64,000 nt of DNA from Cognatiluteimonas weifangensis (GTDB lineage Bacteria; Pseudomonadota; Gammaproteobacteria; Xanthomonadales; Xanthomonadaceae). The position numbers were made by a program, and so were the translations under genes. The first letter of the stretch is position 1; each line of letters opens with the position of its first letter. The notes beneath the pieces are model-generated. The model had not been told where the DNA came from. It did no database searches and saw nothing but the letters and a program-made list of their open reading frames with translations. The stretch lies in the NCBI RefSeq assembly GCF_003416885.1, contig NZ_QVPD01000007.1:75039-139038 (forward strand). The letters are read 5' to 3'. This document shows, in pieces, positions 59,791-64,000 of this stretch.

Positions 59791-60596
59791 GCCGCCGGCT
59801 CCTGCGCCGCGGGCGCCGCGGCGCCGTCGTCCAGCGCGGCGGCCAGGCCATCGACCCAGCTGGCGACCTGTTCCAGCGCCTGGTAGCGGGTCAGGTCGAC
59901 ATGGATCGGGGTGATCGCGATGTGGCCGGTGCGCACGGCATGGAAATCCGTGCCGGGGCCGGCATCGTCCTCGGGGCCGGCGGCGCCGATCCACCACCAG
60001 GTGCGGCCGCGCGGGTCCTCCTGCTGCACGCACGGCGCGGCGCGGTGGCGGTTGCCCAGGCGCACCACCTCGAAGCCCGCGACATCCTCCCACGGCATGT
60101 CCGGCACATTGACGTTGAGGATGGTGTCGGCGGGCAGCGGGTCCACCAGCAGCCGGGCGATGATCTCGACCGCGGCGCGCGCGGCGGTTTCGTAGTGCTC
60201 GCCGCGATGATCGCGGGTCGCCAGCGAGATCGCCACCGCCGGCAGGCCGAGGAAACGCCCTTCCATCGCCGCGGCGACGGTGCCCGAATAGATCACATCG
60301 TCGCCGAGATTGGCGGTGTTGTTGATGCCGGAGACGACCAGATCGGGCTCGTGCTTGAGCATGCCGGTGATCGCCACGTGCACGCTGTCGGTGGGCGTGC
60401 CGTGCACGCACCAGGTGGACGCGTCGACCTGTACCACCCGCACCGGCATGTCCAGGGTCAGCGAGTTGCTGGCACCGGAGCGGTCGCGGTCCGGAGCGAC
60501 CACCAGCACTTCGTGCCCGGCCTCGCGCAGCCCCCGGGCGAGGGCCCGGATGCCCGGGGCGTCGACGCCGTCGTCGTTGCTGACCAGTACGCGCAT
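59787..60596 (-). CDS. surE: 5'/3'-nucleotidase SurE
   Basis: Metal-dependent nucleotidase of 269 residues, survival protein in stationary phase. NDDGVDAPG (about 7-15) supplies the metal-binding aspartates, followed by the SGASNSLTL and [20 protein letters not shown] segments. The ATG at 60596 is followed by the standard RVLVSNDDG start. It is translationally coupled to pcm and is separated from truD by an Smr gene on the opposite strand. Confidence 0.96.
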   Translation of the reverse strand: MRVLVSNDDGVDAPGIRALARGLREAGHEVLVVAPDRDRSGASNSLTLDMPVRVVQVDASTWCVHGTPTDSVHVAITGMLKHEPDLVVSGINNTANLGDDVIYSGTVAAAMEGRFLGLPAVAISLATRDHRGEHYETAARAAVEIIARLLVDPLPADTILNVNVPDMPWEDVAGFEVVRLGNRHRAAPCVQQEDPRGRTWWWIGAAGPEDDAGPGTDFHAVRTGHIAITPIHVDLTRYQALEQVASWVDGLAAALDDGAAAPAAQEPAA

Positions 60597-60717
60597 GAAG
60601 ATTCTGCTGGACCCCGGACGTGAAACGAAATGGCATGGGTGCGAGCGCCCATGATAACGGATGCGCCGCAACGACCGCGGCGCTGCAACCGCCACCGCGC
60701 CACGCTAGGCTGGCGCC

Positions 60718-61284
60718 ATGGGCAAACGCCGCACGCCGCCGCAGGAACCGCCGCACGCCGCGGCCGAGGACGATGCGTCGCTGTTCCGCGCCGCCGTCGG
60801 CCCGGTGCGCGAACTGCCGCCGCGGCCGGCGCCGCCGCGCAAGCCGCCGCCGCGGGCGCTGCCGCGGATGGCGGCGCGCGACGACGCCCAGGCGCTGGGC
60901 GAATTCCGCCGCGCGCTGCAGGCCGACACGCTGGAAGCCGGCGACGCGCTGGCGTACCGCCGCGAGGACGTGCCGCCGCGCGTGCTGCTGCGGCTGCGGC
61001 GCGGCCTGTACGCCGCGCAGGACGAACTGGACCTGCACCACGCCGACGCCGTCCGCGCCGAGGCGCTGTTGCGCCAGTTCCTGAAGGACGCCACGCATGC
61101 GGGATGCGGCTGCGTGCGCATCGTCCACGGCAAGGGCCTGCATTCGGACAGCGGCGTGCCCGTGCTGAAGAACCTGGTCGACCGCGTGCTGCGCCAGCGC
61201 GCGGACGTGCTGGCGTTCCATTCCGCGCCGCCGGCGCAGGGCGGCAACGGCGCGGTGCTGGTATTGCTGCGGCGGCGGCCGTAG
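60718..61284 (+). CDS. Smr-domain protein (YdaL-like)
   Basis: A 188-residue protein. The C-terminal half is an Smr domain: [20 protein letters not shown] with the D-L-H motif (LDLHHADA), and [19 protein letters not shown] with the HGKG motif. Smr proteins can cut nucleic acids. The N-terminal half is basic, proline-rich and low-complexity. It is on the plus strand, between truD and surE, interrupting what is otherwise a collinear minus-strand cluster. Confidence 0.9.
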   Translation: MGKRRTPPQEPPHAAAEDDASLFRAAVGPVRELPPRPAPPRKPPPRALPRMAARDDAQALGEFRRALQADTLEAGDALAYRREDVPPRVLLRLRRGLYAAQDELDLHHADAVRAEALLRQFLKDATHAGCGCVRIVHGKGLHSDSGVPVLKNLVDRVLRQRADVLAFHSAPPAQGGNGAVLVLLRRRP

Positions 61285-61310
61285 GACGGCCGGTCCGGGC
61301 TGGACCCTGT

Positions 61311-62381
61311 TCAGGCTGCCGCTGTTCCGCGTCCCGCGGCAGCGTCGGCGATGTCGCCGAGTTCGGCCAGCACCGTGGTCGCGTAGGCGCCGGGCGGCAG
61401 CTCGAAACGCAGGCGCAGGGTCGCCGGATCGAGCCAGTCCCAGGCCAGCGCCTGCGGCCGCAGGCGGGTAGCGCGGCGTTCCTGTTTCAGGCCGGCCGCT
61501 TCCAGGCCCGCGCGCAGGGCCAGCGACTGCGCATCGTCCAGCGCCGCGAGTTCCAGCGCCGCCGCCGCGCCGCCGCTGCGCAGGGCGCCGCGCCCCCACA
61601 GCGGCGCGCTGGGGTGGATGTCGAACGCCGCCAGCCGCTGCGCCAGGGCCTCGCTCCACGGCTCCGGCCCGAATACGCTGCGGCTGCCGTCGAGCACCCA
61701 GACCTCGCCCTCCAGCGCCCGGTCCCAGTGGCCGGCCGCCACCCGCGCGCCCAGCACCCGGTTGAACAGCTGCGAGCGCGCCGCCGACAACAGGTAAGTG
61801 CGCTGGTCGCGGCCGACGCGGCGGCCGCCAAACAGCGCCAGCGCATTGGCAAGGTTGTCGCCGCCGCGGCCAAAGCGCTGCTCGCCGAAATAATTGGGCA
61901 CTCCGCGTGCGCCGATCGCCTGCAGGCGCGCGTCGATCGCTGCGCGCTCGCCGCGCACCTCGCGCAACGTGAGCAGGAAACGGTTGCCGGCCAGCGCCCC
62001 GCGCGGCAGCTTCTTCGCATGCCAGGCGTGCGCCAGCACGCGCAGCTCCTCGCTGTCCAGCGCGCCGAGATCGGGCGCGACCTTCTTCGGCAGGTGCACG
62101 CTGAAACGCTGGCGGGTCAGCGCATGGCGATCCTTGAGCCCGGCATAGCCGACGCCGGCCTCGCCGATCCCCGCCCATTCGGCAATCCGCTTCGCGGCGA
62201 AGGCCGTGTTCATGCCGCGCTTCTCGACCGTCAGCAGGAGATGCTCGCCCGCGCCGCTGGCGGCGAAGGCATCGAGTTCCTCGACCCGGAAATCCTCCGG
62301 CACGCTGCGGATCCGCGCCGTCGCCACCGCCGCGCCGTGCGCCCGCGGCAGCGCCTCGTTCGCCCCGCCGCCTGCGCTCAC
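61311..62381 (-). CDS. truD: tRNA pseudouridine(13) synthase TruD
   Basis: Pseudouridine synthase of 356 residues for U13 of tRNA-Glu. [14 protein letters not shown] (79-92) holds the catalytic aspartate D84; [17 protein letters not shown] and [10 protein letters not shown] are further TruD motifs. The GTG at 62381 overlaps the ispF stop (GTGA), giving the usual length. The longer open frame upstream covers ispF in another reading and was not used. Confidence 0.94.
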   Translation of the reverse strand: MSAGGGANEALPRAHGAAVATARIRSVPEDFRVEELDAFAASGAGEHLLLTVEKRGMNTAFAAKRIAEWAGIGEAGVGYAGLKDRHALTRQRFSVHLPKKVAPDLGALDSEELRVLAHAWHAKKLPRGALAGNRFLLTLREVRGERAAIDARLQAIGARGVPNYFGEQRFGRGGDNLANALALFGGRRVGRDQRTYLLSAARSQLFNRVLGARVAAGHWDRALEGEVWVLDGSRSVFGPEPWSEALAQRLAAFDIHPSAPLWGRGALRSGGAAAALELAALDDAQSLALRAGLEAAGLKQERRATRLRPQALAWDWLDPATLRLRFELPPGAYATTVLAELGDIADAAAGRGTAAA

Positions 62382-62857
62382 GCGCGCACGAGCAGGCACG
62401 CCGCCTGCGCCGCGATGCCTTCGCCGCGTCCGCTGAAACCCAGGCGCTCGGTGGTGGTGGCCTTGACGCTGACGGCGTCGATCTCGACCCCCAGCGCCGC
62501 GGCCAGCGTCCGGCGCATCGCCTCGACGTGCGGCCCGAGCTTCGGCAGCTCGCAGATCACGGTGAGGTCGGCGTTGCCGACCCGCCAGCCGCGCGCGCGC
62601 AGCAGCCCGTCGCAATGGCGCAGGAACGCCAGGCTGTCGGCTCCTTTCCATTGCGGATCCGATGGCGGGAAATGTCGGCCGATATCGCCCAGCGCCAGCG
62701 CGCCGAGCATGGCGTCGCACAGCGCATGGACGACGACATCGCCGTCGCTGTGCGCGACCACGCCGCGCGCGTGCGCTACGCGCACCCCGCCAAGCATGAG
62801 GTGGTCGCCCTCGCCGAAGGCGTGCACGTCGAAACCTTGGCCGATGCGGAAGTCCAT
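62378..62857 (-). CDS. ispF: 2-C-methyl-D-erythritol 2,4-cyclodiphosphate synthase
   Basis: MEP-pathway enzyme of 159 residues. It starts [17 protein letters not shown], whose D and H bind zinc, then [19 protein letters not shown] and GDIGRHFP; the C-terminal [20 protein letters not shown] is the IspF signature. It cyclises CDP-ME 2-phosphate to form MEcPP. About 95 bp separate it from ispD, and its stop overlaps truD. Confidence 0.97.
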   Translation of the reverse strand: MDFRIGQGFDVHAFGEGDHLMLGGVRVAHARGVVAHSDGDVVVHALCDAMLGALALGDIGRHFPPSDPQWKGADSLAFLRHCDGLLRARGWRVGNADLTVICELPKLGPHVEAMRRTLAAALGVEIDAVSVKATTTERLGFSGRGEGIAAQAACLLVRA

Positions 62858-62952
62858 GCGGGGATTGTAGGGGCTCGGGCGGCAGCCGCCGCAACGCCGA
62901 CCCCGCCGGCTGCCGATGGCGGCCGCTCGCGCCGGCGCGGCCGGCGCCACGG

Positions 62953-63657
62953 CTATGCCGAGCGCAGGTACGCGAAATAGGCCAGGTCCGAGGGGGTGGT
63001 GACCTTGAGGTTGTCGGCGCTGCCCTCGACCAGCAACGGCCGATGGCCCTGGCGCTCCATCGCCATCGACTCGTCGGTGACCGCGACACCATCGCGCTGC
63101 GCGGCTTCCAGCGCGCGGGTGAGCTGCAGGCGCCGGAACAGCTGCGGGGTCAGCGCGCGCCACAGGCGCTCGCGCGATGGGGTGGCATCGATGCCGCCAT
63201 CGTCGCCGGCGCGCTTGAGGGTGTCGCGCACCGGCGTGGCCAGGATCGCGCCGACCGGGTCGTTGCGGCCGCGTTCGAGCAGCCGCTCCAGGTCGGCCAG
63301 GGCCAGGTTCGGGCGCGCGGCGTCGTGCACCAGCACGAAATCGTCGGCGCGCACGCTCTCCGGCAACGCCGCCAGGCCGGCCAATACCGAATCGGCCCGC
63401 GTCGCGCCGCCGACGCAGGTCAGCAGCGGCTTGCCGGCGCACTCGTGCCAGCCGGGCCAATGCGCGTCGTCCGCGGCCAGCACCACCACCGCGCCTTCGA
63501 CCGCGGGGTGCGCCAGCAGCGCGCGCAGGGTGTGCGCGAGCAGCGGCGCGCCCGCCACGTCCAGGTACTGCTTGGGGACATCGCCGCCGAAACGCGCGCC
63601 GTGGCCGGCGGCCGGCACCACCGCCCAGAGCCCGCCCCGGGCCCGCTCCGCGGTCAC
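62953..63657 (-). CDS. ispD: 2-C-methyl-D-erythritol 4-phosphate cytidylyltransferase
   Basis: MEP-pathway enzyme of 234 residues. The nucleotide-binding N-terminus [19 protein letters not shown] shows the AAG-xG-xR and K residues, followed by [12 protein letters not shown] and PVRDTLKRA. It starts at GTG 63657, which overlaps the ftsB stop (GTGA). It transfers CMP from CTP to methylerythritol phosphate. ispD-ispF adjacency is common in proteobacteria. Confidence 0.96.
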   Translation of the reverse strand: MTAERARGGLWAVVPAAGHGARFGGDVPKQYLDVAGAPLLAHTLRALLAHPAVEGAVVVLAADDAHWPGWHECAGKPLLTCVGGATRADSVLAGLAALPESVRADDFVLVHDAARPNLALADLERLLERGRNDPVGAILATPVRDTLKRAGDDGGIDATPSRERLWRALTPQLFRRLQLTRALEAAQRDGVAVTDESMAMERQGHRPLLVEGSADNLKVTTPSDLAYFAYLRSA

Positions 63658-63992
63658 GGCGCCGGCTCCGGCGCTTCGGCCGCGCCGGCCGGTTCCTGCG
63701 CGGGCGCCGGTTCCGGCTCGACCACGCGGTAGAAGGTCTCGCCCGGGCGGATCATGCCGAGCTCGTTGCGCGCGCGCTCCTCGACCGCGGCCTCGCCGGA
63801 CTTGAGATCCTCGACCTCGGCCGCGAGCGCGTCGTTGCGCTGCTGCAACCCGGCGTTGTCGCGCGTCTGCCGCTGCACCTGCCGCTGCAGCGCCTCCACC
63901 TCGCGCTGCCCGCCGTTGCCGAACCACAGCCGGTACTGCAACCAGCCCAGCAGCACCAGCAACAGCAGCAGCACGATCCGCAGGCCGCGCAT
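63654..63992 (-). CDS. ftsB: cell division protein FtsB
   Basis: Bitopic divisome protein of 112 residues: a short basic N-terminus, one membrane helix ([19 protein letters not shown]), then a coiled coil rich in Gln/Glu/Arg ([18 protein letters not shown]) and the conserved [19 protein letters not shown] ending. The C-terminus is a low-complexity Ala/Pro/Glu tail. FtsB forms a complex with FtsL and FtsQ at the septum. It is at the window edge; the upstream neighbour, often eno, is not visible. Confidence 0.93.
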   Translation of the reverse strand: MRGLRIVLLLLLVLLGWLQYRLWFGNGGQREVEALQRQVQRQTRDNAGLQQRNDALAAEVEDLKSGEAAVEERARNELGMIRPGETFYRVVEPEPAPAQEPAGAAEAPEPAP

Positions 63993-64000
63993 CGACGATG

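Overview
The window looks like ordinary chromosome of a high-GC gammaproteobacterium of the Xanthomonadaceae (Lysobacteraceae), of the Lysobacter / Luteimonas / Xanthomonas type. The reasons are base composition (about 70% GC by eye), GTG/TTG starts with GTGA/ATGA stop-start overlaps, a TonB-dependent receptor paired with a TPR-sulfotransferase, Oar-type small secreted domains, an nlpD-like gene not followed by rpoS, and gene orders such as rnr-rlmB, putP-miaA-hfq-hflX-hflK-hflC-purA, rlmE-ftsH-folP and ftsB-ispD-ispF-truD. The genus is an inference. I see no CRISPR array, intact prophage, transposase or obvious defence island.

Region by region. 1-1.9 kb: enoyl-CoA hydratase, a cysteine-rich small protein and endonuclease III. 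2.0-12.5 kb: a phosphate-acquisition region with an OprO/P-type porin, an FMN reductase on the other strand, a first periplasmic PstS, a secreted M36-type metallopeptidase, a second lipoprotein PstS, then pstC-pstA-pstB-phoU. Both pstS genes have PhoB-box-like half-sites at 11-bp spacing. 12.7-17.1 kb: RNase T, and an rnr-rlmB-small membrane protein operon. 17.4-18.1 kb: tRNA-Leu(CAG) and what looks like the remnant of an integrative element (a second tRNA 3'-end copy, GGGGGTAT-type repeats, one small gene). 18.2-23.0 kb: AlkA-like glycosylase, DUF423 protein, SRPBCC-type protein, and a DesK/DesR-like two-component system whose regulator 3' end is partly duplicated. 23.1-25.7 kb: acetyltransferase and minCDE. 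25.7-31.7 kb: HExxH protein, M2 peptidase lipoprotein, two tandem Oar-like domain proteins, Rieske oxygenase and APC transporter. 31.8-33.5 kb: VOC protein and Bcr/CflA-type exporter.

33.7-36.9 kb: a tandem glycine riboswitch behind a perfect TATAAT box controls gcvP. 37.1-39.4 kb: small envelope proteins and a patch of ~100-bp repeats. 39.7-50.8 kb, all on the minus strand: sulfotransferase, TonB receptor, putP, miaA, hfq, hflX, hflK, hflC, a DUF2065 protein and purA. 53-57.5 kb: folP, ftsH, rlmE, with yhbY and a Mth938-like gene diverging. 57.6-64 kb: ftsB, ispD, ispF, truD, then (past an inserted Smr gene) surE, pcm, a DedA/YqaA-like protein and an NlpD-like M23 protein.

How the genes work together. 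The best-supported system is phosphate scavenging: outer-membrane porin, two binding proteins, ABC transporter and PhoU, plausibly under PhoB control. Other units are RNA quality control (rnr, rlmB, RNase T, hfq, miaA, rlmE, truD), membrane proteolysis (FtsH with HflK/HflC), isoprenoid precursors (IspD, IspF) with division (FtsB, Min), and protein/nucleotide repair (Pcm, SurE, Nth, AlkA-like). The least explained parts are the att-like remnant, the duplicated regulator tail, the solo Oar-like domain pair, the structured repeats at 37.9-38.2 kb and the HExxH protein after minE.
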